Assembly (NCBI GenBank): GCA_964006375.1
Contig: OZ023267.1
Coordinates: 21,077,739-21,141,738, forward strand
Reading direction: 5' to 3'
Length of the DNA: 64,000 nt
Source: Tillus elongatus
Lineage: Eukaryota; Arthropoda; Insecta; Coleoptera; Cleridae
Shown here: one piece after another, positions 13,640-25,700 of the stretch
How the letters are laid out: each line of letters begins with the position of its first letter
Numbering within the stretch: the stretch's first letter is position 1
Notes under the pieces: model-generated
The model's database searches: none
What the model saw: the letters and a program-made list of their open reading frames with translations, nothing else
Told to the model about the DNA's origin: nothing
Made by a program: the position numbers and the translations under genes

Positions 13640-14853
13640 ATCCCATCACAGGGGCCATGTCTTCAATCCTAACAGCCGCCATGGAGGTTTTGCTGGATCT
13701 GCCCCCCCCCCCCCCCCCCCCCACACACACACACTTAGTTATTATGGGGGACGCCAGACTAGGACTACACAGATTAGCCTGCAATGGTAGACTGAAGATC
13801 AACCCAGGCTTCAGGGCCCACTGCAAAAATCAAGAGATCATGAAGGAACCTATGGTTGTAACGTCAGACTTCGCGAGCCCGCAAATCTGCAGGCAAAGAA
13901 CTTTACAGTGAAAATCCCTGACCGCGAGACGTGGCGAAAGGAGACGCCGGGCTTACCACTGGACGAGCTCGTCTTTTTCACGCACGAATCCGGCAGGGAG
14001 CGTGGGACGTAGGCAGGTGTTTATTCGGAAGGACCGAGGGTAAGTCATAGTATTTTCCTCGGAGCCCATGCAACGGTCTTTCAGGCGATAATGTAAACCA
14101 TCCTGCACTGTATACGGGAGAACAAGAGGAGTGGCTACACCAACAAGCAGATCCTCATAGCCACAGACAGCCAGGCAGCCCTTATGGCCCTAAGTAGCCC
14201 ACGGGTAAATTCCTGGCTGGTGAGTGTGTGCCGAGACGAGACGAGCGACCTGTCTGGGCAGAATGAGGCCACCCTCATCTGGGTGCCGGGTCACTCGGGG
14301 TTCAAGGGCAATGAAGAAGCTGACAGTCTCGCGAAGAGATGGTCAGCAGAACCATTTATGGGACCATAACCGGCTCTGGGCGTGACAAAGAGCACTGGGC
14401 AGGCTGTCCAGTGCTTAGACATGGGAAGTCAATAACTGACGAATCCAGTTTAAAGAGAGCTGTGGAGCTGCTAAATCTTCGCAGAGGACAACTGAGAAAC
14501 ATAACAGGTCTCTTGACGGGACACATGGCCGTCAAGAAACACCTGCATAAAATGGGTCGACTCTAGGGGGACCTCGCATGCAGACTCTGCGGCAAGAGGG
14601 AGGAATCAGCCCAGCACATCTTGTGCGAGTGTAAAGCTCTGGACCGCAAAAGACAACTGATCTACGGTCAGTCTAGACCGGAGACGGAGCATTATAAAAC
14701 TTCACCCTACCAATCGCTGTGCAGACTAGTTCAAGGCACAGTGCTTTTGGAATGGGTGAAGCAAAAAGACTAAGGGCATGCACAATAAGCCAAAGGTTGC
14801 AGTGCTATCGGGGCGGCAAAGCCTCGGACGAGCCCTGGGGGAGGAAAAAAATG
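13640..14853 (+). pseudogene. LINE ORF2 C-terminus (RNase H, zinc knuckle), broken
   Basis: A degenerate copy of the intact fragment at 57.2-58.3 kb. It reaches slightly further upstream, to the LTAAMEVLLDLPP block between reverse transcriptase and RNase H in I/R1/Jockey-group LINEs, then MGDARLGLHRLACNGR. RNase H pieces follow in different frames, including LIWVPGHSGFKGNEEADS, then GLLTGHMAVKKHLHKMG. The TDGS aspartate region is altered, and stops interrupt the frame after RNase H and after the MGRL block. It ends with a short A-run at 14,846 and abuts piggyBac sequence, consistent with a 5'-truncated LINE insertion. Confidence 0.7.
13701..13732. repeat. poly-C followed by CA repeat
   Basis: About 22 cytosines then CACACACAC, inside the LINE where its relative codes for a leucine-proline segment. 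This is an expansion within old coding sequence. Confidence 0.85.
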
Positions 14854-15890
14854 GCGTCGTCGACAAAAACCCCTTTTTGTCTTTTCTTTTTGAGCCAGAT
14901 GGTTTTACGAATGTATGAACTCTTTTACGTGTTGCTTCAGTCGCGGTTTTTGTAAGAGGATCTCTAAACTCTTCTGCTAGGGTTTTCCAAATTCAGTCAT
15001 TGCTATGAATTTTGTTAGAAATTTGATTGTAGATAATCCACGCGTTGGCAACGCATGTTCCAAAAAAAAAGTTCTGACATTACTTTTCTGTACCATTTCA
15101 ATACCCACCCACCACCACCTCCACCCGTGTAATACTGTATTGTACGAGGACATCTGGCCGCTATAATCTTATAATCTACCCCCTTTCTGGCTTTATTGTA
15201 GTCTATAACGCATCGAGGCTTCGTAATGACATCGCCTTTTCTAGTTTTTTCGAGTATGTTTAACCTCCCTAAGCTATGTAGAATCTGTGGTCAACATAAG
15301 ACCTGGCCTTTCATTAATCCATTTTAAGATTCCAAAGTACTCATTCTGCTGACCCTATGTTTCTCCCTGTTTTCAGTTTTTTTTTCAGATTTTGAAATCC
15401 GTTTTCGATTTGTACTAAATGATCCGCAATAAACTTTGTTTTCTTCAAACAGTTTTTCAGCTAGAAGTAAGCCGGTATTAAAATTTTCAGCATAAAGATG
15501 GTATCCTTTAGTGTACACTAATTTTATGACTTCATATATCATTTTTTTCTAAATGCTGTTGTCCTTCCACTTTTCGTTTTTTCCAGTAGAAACAATAACT
15601 TGTCCTGTGTAGCTATTAACAGTACTCAACTTATATAGGTCGACACCATATTTGTTTGGCTTACTTGGTATATATTGACGAAATAATAATCCCTTTCTAA
15701 AAGGCATCACGGACTTGTCAATAACTATAATTCTGCCAGATGTTAGAACAGATTAAATTTTAATTGAGTATTCTTAAAGCTTTTCTTATTTTGTGCAGCC
15801 CGTCACTTGTGTTCGATATAGTATCTGGATTATTGCAAAAATAAAGGCACTGAAGTAAAATTCCGAAGAGAAATAAACAGGTTGTTGTTC
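14854..15890 (-). pseudogene. piggyBac-family transposase, fragmented
   Basis: Minus-strand translation gives piggyBac blocks in the right order, in several frames: HKIRKALRILN (near 15,780); VIDKSVMPF then FRQYIPSKPNKYGVDLYKL (15,630-15,730); KGYHLYAENFNTGLLLAEKL (15,440-15,510); CGSFSTNRK; GDVITKPRCVIDYNKARKGV (about 15,190-15,240); and a C-terminal FVKPSGSKRKDKK. In the usual DNF/DNW block Asp is replaced by Glu (AENF). Frameshifts and stops separate the blocks. No terminal repeats were found. The lower edge is the 3' end of the RNase H LINE, which seems to have landed in it. Confidence 0.65.
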
Positions 15891-15939
15891 CGACGGTATC
15901 CACCAAATTAAGACTAACAAAACATAGAGAAAACATGAC

Positions 15940-16580
15940 TTGGAAACGGAAATTGTTTATGTCTGTCGGTCTGTATATCTGTCTGTTTGTAGCCACGCTA
16001 ACGCTAACGAATTACGATATCGTCTTCAAATTTGGTACACAGTATTAGCACCCGACGAACGGTTCAGGTTATTTTTTGGTGAAATCGCTCCAGAGGGTAG
16101 AGGATTAATGGGGGGTGATTTTGTAAAAATTTATATTTTTTCGTTAAAACTCGAGTAATAAAAGTTTCAGGGTTTACTTATTAGAAAACTTTAATTTCAT
16201 CAAACCTCTGGTATTCTGCGCCGAAATCAAATTAGGGGTTGAATATGTTGAGGTGGAATATCGGTGACAGAAATTTCGACATTTTTTGGGTAAAACGTTC
16301 GTAAAATGTCTCAAAACATATAGAAACTGTATTCTGGAACGTCATTTTTTTATCTGCTGGTCGGTCGGTCTGTCGATCTGTACGTCTGTCTCTTAGTAGG
16401 CGCAATAACTTTCTAACGAATTGAGATATCCTCTTCAAATTTTGTATCCTGTTAGCACCCGACAAAGGAACGCTTCAAGTTGTTTTTGGGTAAGATCGCT
16501 GCATGATGTAGGGGATGAATGAGGGGTGGTTTGGTGAATATTGACATTTTTTCATTAAAACTGGAGTAATAGAACATTTC
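15940..16580 (+). repeat. two diverged direct repeats
   Basis: Copies at about 15,950-16,165 and 16,345-16,575 share, with many changes, GTCTGTCGGTCTGT, AACGAATT-GATATC-TCTTCAAATTT, TTAGCACCCGAC, GGTGATTT or GGTGGTTT, and TCGTTAAAACT. This type of GTCTGTCTG-led repeat is common in arthropod genomes. No coding content. Confidence 0.55.
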
Positions 16581-17440
<860 letters not shown>

Positions 17441-17947
17441 GGTGATTCATAAGTGGTGACCAAAAACCAAACCCCATGTTTTTTGACCAATTTTAGAGGG
17501 GGTATGTCCTATAAAAATTGTTCCTATAATGCTTGATTAAAAACATACCGGTGGTGAAGCTCAATTTCAAAAAAATTTATTTCCCAATTTTTTAAAAAGT
17601 AGCACATATATTTTGCTGAAACTTCGCACGTGTAGGCTGCTATGTAAGGCGGGTATTCTAGTATAACAATTGAATCGGCGTATCCAGCAGTGGCGCGCGT
17701 ACCCACATGTCATTGGTTATCCCTCAAGAAAAAACGGGTAGGCCAATTATGTTTGTTTTTTTTTCATTTTTTGAATCTTACTTTCATTCATGAACAAAAT
17801 GACTCTCTCGATAATTTTCTGTACGACCCTTATTTTACGAGTAACGAATGAATCAGGTAAGTGTTTTAGAGCACAGTTCATGATTTTTAACCAGTCGTTG
17901 TTTGGTAGAAAATCGCAATTATACACTTTTATCAGGCTTATCGTAAT

Positions 17948-18960
17948 TTATGTATTACAATAAATGTTCAAAATGCCTCCATTTGGCTGAATACACGCAC
18001 GACATCTTTTTAATATGGAAAATTTAATGTCTTGAGGATTCATTGTTGCTTGAATATGACGAAAAGCATTATTTATCAGTTGTTGTAGCTGATCTGGTGT
18101 ATTTATTTGTTTACTGTGGACTAGTCGCTTAAAATCACCCCAAAGATATAAGTCAAGTGGGTTTAAGTCCGGTGATCTTGCAGGCCAATGTATTGGTCCA
18201 GTTCTGCCAATCCATCTTTCATTATAATGTTCATATAGCCATGTAACAACGTTTAGACTATAATGCGCTGGTGCACCGCCATGCCGGTACCACATTATAC
18301 CTCTTGTTGCTAATGGTATATAATCTAGAATGTTTTCTACACGGTTTTCTAGGAGCGCTAGGTACGAAGATCCATTTAAACGTTGTGGGAGGACTTCCAT
18401 GAACAGTGAGTCGTTAAAAATACCACACCATAAAAATGAAAAATCTATGTTGAAATGTGCGAGTCCTTGTTGCATGTGGATTTTCCAATGACCAGACATG
18501 CTCATTATGAGAATTATAAATACCAGTAGGGAATAAGATATTTTGATTGTTCATTTCCAACATCCATTCACAAAAGACTCGTCGATGCACATTATCTCCA
18601 GGTAGAAGGCAATGAACATTCTGTCGATGATATGGATGTAAGGCTTCTCGATGTAAAGTTCTCCAAACAAAGCTTTGAGAATATTTAACTGCGTGGCAAT
18701 CCTCCGAGTACTTGTAGAAGGTTGATCCATCACTGCATCCATCACTTTTGATGTTGTCTTCTGCCATTAGCTCTAGCGTCAGGAGGTTGTCCAATACCGC
18801 ACTGCCGAAGTCTTGAAAACGATCGAGAAAATACCCTTGGTGTACGTTGACGGCGAGTGGGAAACCTATGTTGATATTCCCGACAAGCAGCTAGAGCATT
18901 TCCATCAGCATATCCGTAGATTAAATTTATATCTGCATACTCTTCTGAGGTGTACTCCAT
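17948..18960 (-). pseudogene. Tc1/mariner (DD41D) transposase, inactive
   Basis: Read on the minus strand from 18,960. The N-terminus MEYTSEEYADINLIYGYADG and the RFPTRRQRTPRVFSR block form a helix-turn-helix DNA-binding start. Frameshifts near 18,745-18,800 and 18,500 split the frame. The last 185 codons are open and hold WIGRTGPIHWPARSPDLN followed by PLDLYLWGDFKR. The second catalytic Asp is Gly (RHGGAPAH); the third Asp lies 42 residues later, giving DD41D spacing. The stretch that should hold the first Asp (a SDE-type motif after NILF) is missing. Two of three catalytic positions are therefore lost. Confidence 0.75.
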
Positions 18961-19407
18961 TATAAGAAGTAAAAGAGTAGAAAATTTTGCTATTTTATAA
19001 AGTTTACCCCTTACGCCTATTCAAAATAATAACTTGTTAACCTAAACGTCAAGTGACACTAAATGACAACTTTGGCAAACCAGACTACTACTTACTAAAA
19101 TACAACAAAGATAGTCGTCGTACAAAAAACTATCAAGACATTAAATTTTCCATATTAAAAAGATGTCGTGCGTGTATTCAGGCATCAAAGTGTATCATTG
19201 CGATTTTATACCAAACAACGACTGGTTAAAAATCACGAACTGTGCTCTAAAATACTTACCTGATTCATTGCTTACTCGTAAAATAAGCGTCGTACAGAAA
19301 ATTATCAAGAGAGTCATTTTGTTCACGAATGAAAGCAAGATTCAAAAAATGAAAAATAAAAAATATATATCATTGGCTTACCCGTTTTTTTCTTGAGGGA
19401 TTACCAA

Positions 19408-19505
19408 TGACAATTGGGTACGCGCGCCACTGCTGGATTAGCCGATTCAATTGTTATGACAATTGGGTACGCGCGCCACTGCTGGATTAGCCGATTCAAT
19501 TGTTA
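19408..19505. repeat. 49-bp tandem duplication
   Basis: Two adjacent exact copies of a 49-bp unit beginning TGACAATTGGGTACGCGCGC, inside the right arm of the family 3 transposon. The left arm has it once. Confidence 0.9.
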
Positions 19506-19694
19506 TGGTAGAATGCGTGCCTTACATAGCAACCTACACATGCGAAGCTTCAGCAAAATATATGTGCTACTTTTTAAAAAATTGGGAAATTTTATTTTTT
19601 GAAATTCAACTTCAACTTTTTAATGAAGCATTATAGGAAAAAATTTTATAGGACATACCCTCTCTAAAATTGTTCAAAGAACATGTGGTTTCAA

Positions 19695-19704
19695 TATATA
19701 TATA

Positions 19705-19775
<71 letters not shown>
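19695..19775. repeat. (TA)n microsatellite
   Basis: A TA array abutting the outer end of the family 3 transposon. Confidence 0.9.
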
Positions 19776-19779
<4 letters not shown>

Positions 19780-20560
19780 CATAAGGGCCGAAAATAAACA
19801 AAAGAATGTGGATTAAATTTTGTACCACGAAAGAAGATGAAAAACTAGAAGTAACATGTTGGACAATCCACTTGTGTATTGTTGACAAATAGCTCCAGCG
19901 TAATTTCTGACATATTGCCATATCTTCTTCCTTACAAACGGTTTACTAATATTTCTTTAAAATATTCTATTAAATATTTAACTGACATTTTTTTTTGGTA
20001 AAAGACAATTGTTATTAATGCTACTATAACTCATATGATGCGCTCAGAGGTTTTTAAAAGTTATCGCGTTAGCCTCCGGTACCACTTACTTAAATTACTC
20101 TGTATACCTGTTGAGTGGTTTGCGCCTTGCTTGTTCTCTTACTGCAATAAAAACAACAATATAAGAGATAATATTTCACAAGAGATTTCATACTTTAACA
20201 TATAAGTTTTCAAAATCGATAGTTAGTCGTATATTCTTGGTTATGTGTAACGATTCGGCTTTAGATGGGATTTGAAAAATTTAAACAGTTTGGAAGTCCC
20301 ATTTATCATTGCGCTGGACGAATGTAGCTACATCAAATACTTCTTCGGATATCTAAAAGTTATAATAGCGGTAAGAGTCGGCATTGTCCAAAGGTATACA
20401 TTATTTAATGAGAAATTTCTCGCTTGAGATGAATAAAAACTGAGAAAAACAGTCAGTATTGTATGCAGGTTTGTTTATGACGACGCAACGTTTTGTAGTG
20501 AGTGAAATATTCACATATCTCCCCCTTAATACCACAACTGTATATCTCCAATTTCAAGAA
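19776..20560. other. no gene recognised
   Basis: AT-rich, no motif seen. Confidence 0.5.
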
Positions 20561-20920
20561 CCTCGGTGGTTCAGGGGTAAGAACGTGTGCCTCTGAAGCG
20601 AAGGGTACTGGGTTTGATCCCAGCCTACTCCTTTCACTTTTTCAGTACAACTGTAACATTAAGATCAACCGAGGTTCTGGAATTGTATTTGAGCAAGTTG
20701 AATGTCTGCACGTTCCGCCCCTCGGAGGGGGCGTAAAGCCGTCGGTCCCGTGTCCATGCGATGTTGGGCACGTTAAAGATCAATATCTTCCTTACAGAAA
20801 AGCAGGGGTCCGGCAAAATTTCCAGGATAGTGAGGTGAAACTGCTCCCTAGCCTCGGTGATTGGCCATAGTCGCGGAAATAGGCCGACGTTAAAGAAACA
20901 AAACACACACACACACACAC
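20561..20920 (+). mobile_element. tRNA-derived SINE
   Basis: The head resembles a tRNA gene. An A-box-like TGGTTCAGGGG lies at 20,567-20,577 and a B-box-like GGTTTGATCCC at 20,611-20,621, correctly spaced for an internal RNA polymerase III promoter. The body contains GGGGCGTAAAGCCGTCGGTC, CCGTG and GGGCACGTTAAAGATC, words I associate with a conserved central SINE domain in invertebrates. It ends ACGTTAAAGAAACAAA and a (CA)n tail. The tRNA-like part does not form a complete acceptor stem, so this is a SINE rather than a tRNA gene. A 122-codon frame across it is not a gene. Confidence 0.7.
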
Positions 20921-20983
20921 CTCAAATTTTAGGTATTTTGAGTTATTTATGTATACTCATCCTATTTCTTACCCTCTTTTTAA

Positions 20984-21145
<162 letters not shown>

Positions 21146-21542
21146 CGCATTGAAAACGAAACACACCGAATTGCGTCCAAAAAAATTTTGTTTTTTAGAA
21201 ACGCTGAAACACGTCAATTTTAATATTGAGGGGGACATGTTTTGACATAAAACTCAACTTTGACACGTCAACCCCTTAAGGGTGGTGATAACAACCCTTA
21301 TATTTTAAATAGGGAACATGGGTCGAGTGTTACATCATTTGAAAACTCTTTCTTTTCTGAATTCAGCACACAAATTTTTTGGAAAATTCTCGTTTAAAAG
21401 TTATTCACAGTTGGAGTTGCAAGAACGTATTTCATTCATTGTGATAAGAAATGCACTAATTACTCAATTTTTCTTTAAAAAAACACAACTAAAAAACAAA
21501 ACCAAACGTTCAAAAATGTTTATTCAGTTAAGTAAGTGTTCA

Positions 21543-21914
21543 AATTGATGACCACCAGCTTCCATACAAAAGTACAAATTTTGTTCAAAACGAGCTCTGA
21601 CATTCTGGAGCATTTGTGGAGTTATTAGACGGCATTCTTCAACAATGCGTCATCGTAATTCTTCCAGAGACTCCGGTTCTGTCGCGTAAATTCTACTCTT
21701 TAAATGGCCCCATAGAAAGAAGTCTAAAGGAGTTAAATCCGGTGATATAGGGGGCCACTCAATAGCACCTCTAGGCCCAATCCATTATCCTGGAAACTCT
21801 CTGTTCAAAAACTCCCTAACACGGTGTGAAAAATGCGGAGGAGCTCCATCTTGTTGACACTAATTGATTTTCTTGATAGCGATGATCATTTTCAATAATG
21901 TAAATTAGTAGAGG
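21543..21914 (-). pseudogene. family 1 transposase, C-terminal part
   Basis: The minus strand encodes the C-terminal catalytic part, with the SPDLTPLDFF block altered to ISPDLTPLDFF and then LWGHLKS. A 1-nt frameshift sits just before the second catalytic Asp (near 21,860), and stop codons interrupt the frame after REFPG and in the LEELR segment. It is severed from its N-terminal part, 6.7 kb away, by the BEL/Pao insertion. Confidence 0.7.
21910..21914. repeat. 5-bp target duplication of BEL/Pao, left
   Basis: AGAGG, repeated directly after the 3' LTR at 28,616-28,620. Five base pairs is the usual length for BEL/Pao integration. Confidence 0.9.
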
Positions 21915-22366
21915 TGTTCGCTCCTCGTATAGTGTAAAAGCAGTGGAATTTATAATCTTTATTTTGCGATAAGAAGAACAGACCAGAATTCCACGAATCG
22001 TCAAGAAGAACACAACTTAAGTAGTCAGCAACGCAAAACCGCGATATCGTATAGTACCGCTACCTTAAAATTATATGTGTGTGTGATACAGTCAAACCAG
22101 CCTTAACAAATCCATTAAACGCACCAGCAACCCAGGATAGCCTTTTCCGGGACACGCACGAGTTTCTGTGAGTCCAGTACTCGACAAGAGAAGAAATTCA
22201 CAAAGGTAAGTGGCTTTTTGGTCATTCACGAGTTTGCATCAATTTCCACTGCTTTTGCCCCTTCTCTTTTCAGTAAAAACCGTTACTTAATTAACAAACG
22301 CAAATTACAGTCCACTTTGTTCGTAATAGCCCGCTTAACGCCTATTTCTTCGCCCGCTCTAGCCCA
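21915..22366 (+). repeat. 5' LTR, 452 bp
   Basis: Begins TGTTCGCTCCTCGTATAGTG and ends CGCTCTAGCCCA (TG...CA). No mismatch to the 3' LTR was seen by eye. It contains AAGGTAAGTGG near 22,203, a good splice-donor match, and TTTTCAG near 22,268, so a spliced leader is possible. Confidence 0.95.
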
Positions 22367-22371
22367 TTTCT

Positions 22372-22391
22372 TGGTCCTTCTCAGCCGGATA
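22372..22391 (+). promoter_or_regulatory. primer-binding site, tRNA-Tyr-like
   Basis: Five bases after the LTR the sequence is TGGTCCTTCTCAGCCGGATA. From memory, the complement of insect tRNA-Tyr 3' ends runs TGGTCCTTCGAGCCGGAT. The match is 9 nt, a 1-2 nt difference, then about 8 nt. Position and leading TGG fit a minus-strand primer site; the tRNA identity is an inference. Confidence 0.6.
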
Positions 22392-22778
22392 GTTTTTTTG
22401 TCTCGGAAATAATACGCAAGTAAATTTGGCTATTCAACTTTGTTAATTTTGAAAATAACTAAAGCGCGCTGGTTTAGCTGTATTCAATTCAGATTTTAAA
22501 TTAATTTCCCGCAATTTTCATGTATATATCGCTAGAACCTTTATAATTATAGAATTTTTAAAAGTTATTTTCTTATCGCAAGAATCCGCCATTCAGTTAA
22601 ATTTTGCTTTATTTTGAACAACGAGCACGGCTTTAGGAGTCGACGCATATCATTTCACGCATATATCGCTCTTTGCTTCTGTTTCATTCTTATCAATTTG
22701 TACCTGAATAATTCTTTGTTTCACATTGGTACGTATATCTGTTATATTTCCATATACGAGGCCTATTCAATTAATATC

Positions 22779-25700
22779 ATGACTGACACTAAATTAAGGA
22801 AATACAAAAACCAACGCAATATTCAGCTATCTGAAATAGACACATTGTCTTCTCTAGCCCAGAAAGCCCAGTCAGATGTTTCGCTTTATAATTTACTTAG
22901 GGTTAGATCTTCCGAAATCGACTATTTAAGGGAACAGTTTATTCAAACGCACGAAAATATCGTTTCTGTAATTTTAAGTAGTGAACATGGAAACGCTTCT
23001 GATGAAAACACTATTTACGCTGGATTTATGGACGCTTATTTTGAAATTAAAGCCATTTGTTCTAGGTTATTCCCTGACAATAAAACAAATGTCCAGGAAA
23101 TTCTAAATTCAAATACAGCTGGTCTTAATGAAGGTGCTAAAGCAAGGCTAGCTAAAATAGAAATTCCTAAATTTAGAGGTGACTATAAAACCTTTAACAC
23201 TTTTATCGATTTATTCAATGCCTTAGTACATGACTGTCCCGCATATTCCGACATTGAAAAGTTTCATTATCTAACTATATCAGTAGAAGGCCCGCCGTTA
23301 TCTCTAATAAGATCTTTGCCTCTGACCGCTGACAATTATCAGATAGCTTATAATACATTAGTCACTCGTTATTCTAACAAACGTCTGCGTGCCCAAGAGC
23401 ACTGGCATGCTATAGATAGCATTTCGAAATTTAATTCTGATGACCACGTCAATATTCGCAATTCGCTAGACATTATTTCGGAAAATCTTTCTGCTTTAAA
23501 CACTTTAGGCTTTCCTACAGACCAATGGGACTTTGTTATGTTTATGTTGGTGTCAAAACGCCTTGACAGGAACATGTTGACGAAATTTGAGTTAGACCAC
23601 GCTTCCACCGAGGTCCCTACATTTACGCAATTGCTTGACTTTCTAAATAAATATTGTATCGCTGGTGATGCTATGAATCAGAAGTCATTCCTTTCGCACT
23701 CTCAAAAGAAATATTCTGACAAATCGCAAGCTAGACCAACGCCTCGAACTTCCGCTTTTTTCGCTGATAATTTAAATTGTAAATCTATCTTACATACTTG
23801 TGTGTTTTGCAAAGATTCTTCGCATTCTATTTATAATTGCTCCTCATTTTGTAATAAAACTCCAAAAGATCGCTATAATTTTGTTAAATCTTCTCGTCTT
23901 TGCCACAACTGTTTAAGTAGCCTACATTATCTTAACAAATGCAAATCTACCAGGTCCTGTCGCAAGTGTGGTCAGCGTCATCATACGCTCTTGCATTTTG
24001 ATAAAAGCTCCGCGCCTATTCCGTCGCCAGTGTGTAATAACCCTTCCAGATCTCCAGTTCCTTCCGCTCCGCTCGACCAAGAGCAGGTCTTTGCTGCTTC
24101 TGGGATTGTATCTAATCAAACCACGGTCTTATTGGCCACTGCGCTGATTGAAGTTCTTGATAACCATGGAAATTATCAGATTATGAGATGCCTTTTGGAT
24201 GGAGGTAGTATGATGTCTTTTATCTCGCAAAGGGCTTTTAAGCGTTTGGGGTTGCCTAAGCAAAACTGCATGTTTGCAATCAAAGGACTGGCATCTATGC
24301 AGACTTCTTCTCAGAGTGGTTGTGTAACGCTCACTGGAAGACCGGTTGGTCAAGATTCTTTCAATTTTACTGTCGACGCATTGATCTTGAACGCCATTTG
24401 TGATAATTTGCCAGCAACCGCTATTTGCTCTTCCAATTGGTCTCACATTCGCAATTTAAAATTGGCTGATCGCCATTTTAATCGTCCAGGTCAGGTCGAT
24501 ATATTGTTAGGAGCCGACGTTTTTTCTAAAATCCTTTTAAATGGACGCATTTCCGGTGGGGAAGGTCAACCTGATGCCGTCAACACCGTCTTTGGTTATG
24601 TGCTCATGGGTAAGATTGGCAACACAGTTCATTCTTCTGCTGTCTCTTCTTTCTTGTGCAGTAACTTTGAATCAAATCTCGATCGCACCCTTAGGGATTT
24701 TTGGGAAGTGGAAAGTGTTCCGACTTCGTCGCATCACTCTAATGAAGATATTTTTTGTGAACATCATTTTAAGACTAAAATATCTCGCTCTCCTTCTGGC
24801 AAATATATCGTTTCGCTCCCATTTAAATCTGAGTCGCTGCCTATTTTTCCTGGCATTCGCGACCTCGTCGTCCAAAGATTTCTTTCCCTGGAACGCCGCC
24901 TTGCTAGAAACATGGACTTGTATACCCAATATTCTGCTTTTATGAGAGAATATTTGGAACTAGGCCACATGAAACGTGTTTATGACAATAAAGATTCTCC
25001 CGACGCATATTATATTCCGCATCATTGCATTTTGAAACCAAATAGCTTGTCTACTAAACTCAGGGTAGTTTTTAATGGTTCGGCGAAACTTCCCAACCAA
25101 AGCTCTCTTAACGATTGTCTACATACTGGACCAAAACTACAACAAGATATTGCCACAATTCTGTGTCACTTTCGCCTTCATAATTATGTCTTGTGTGCTG
25201 ACATCAAAATGATGTATCGTAACATTCTTGTCGACCAATCACAGCATGATTATCAAAGAATTGTTTGGAGGTTTGCTTCTGATGAACCTTTGGTGGACTA
25301 TAACCTGGTTACGCTTGTATATGGACTAACGCCATCCCCCTTTCTCGCGATACGCACTCTTCATCAGTTAGTGAATGACGAAGGGGGCTCTTACCCGCTA
25401 GCTTCTGCCGCCATTTTAAACGACACTTATGTTGATGATGTTGTAACCGGCTGCTCTTCTTATGAAGACGCAAAGCTTTTACAGTCAGAGCTGATCTCGC
25501 TTTTTGAACGAGGCGGCTTTGAGCTTAGAAAATGGTCTAGTAACTGTTCCGCATTACTTTCACATTTACCTCCGGAACATTTGTCGCAAAATCCGCTTAT
25601 TTTTGGTTCACTGGCAAACGACACTCCTTTAAAAATTCTCGGTCTGCAGTGGAGTCCCTCTGAGGATACATTCTTTTTCTCAGTCTCGCCGTTGGGGAAA

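Noticed and set aside
13657..13911. A proline-rich protein
   Set aside because: The proline run comes from a poly-C expansion inside a decayed LINE.
15760..15996. Independent 78-codon gene on the minus strand
   Set aside because: Its C-terminal half reads HKIRKALRILN, a piggyBac block; it is part of the piggyBac pseudogene.
20561..20633. A functional tRNA gene
   Set aside because: A and B boxes are present but the acceptor ends do not pair and a SINE body follows.
20502..20918. Overlapping frames of 122 and 94 codons on opposite strands
   Set aside because: Both run through the SINE and its (CA)n tail; no protein motif.
22614..22778. Upstream extension of the BEL/Pao polyprotein
   Set aside because: The frame is open, but the first codon at 22,614 is TTG; the first ATG in good position is 22,779, followed by a gag-like start.
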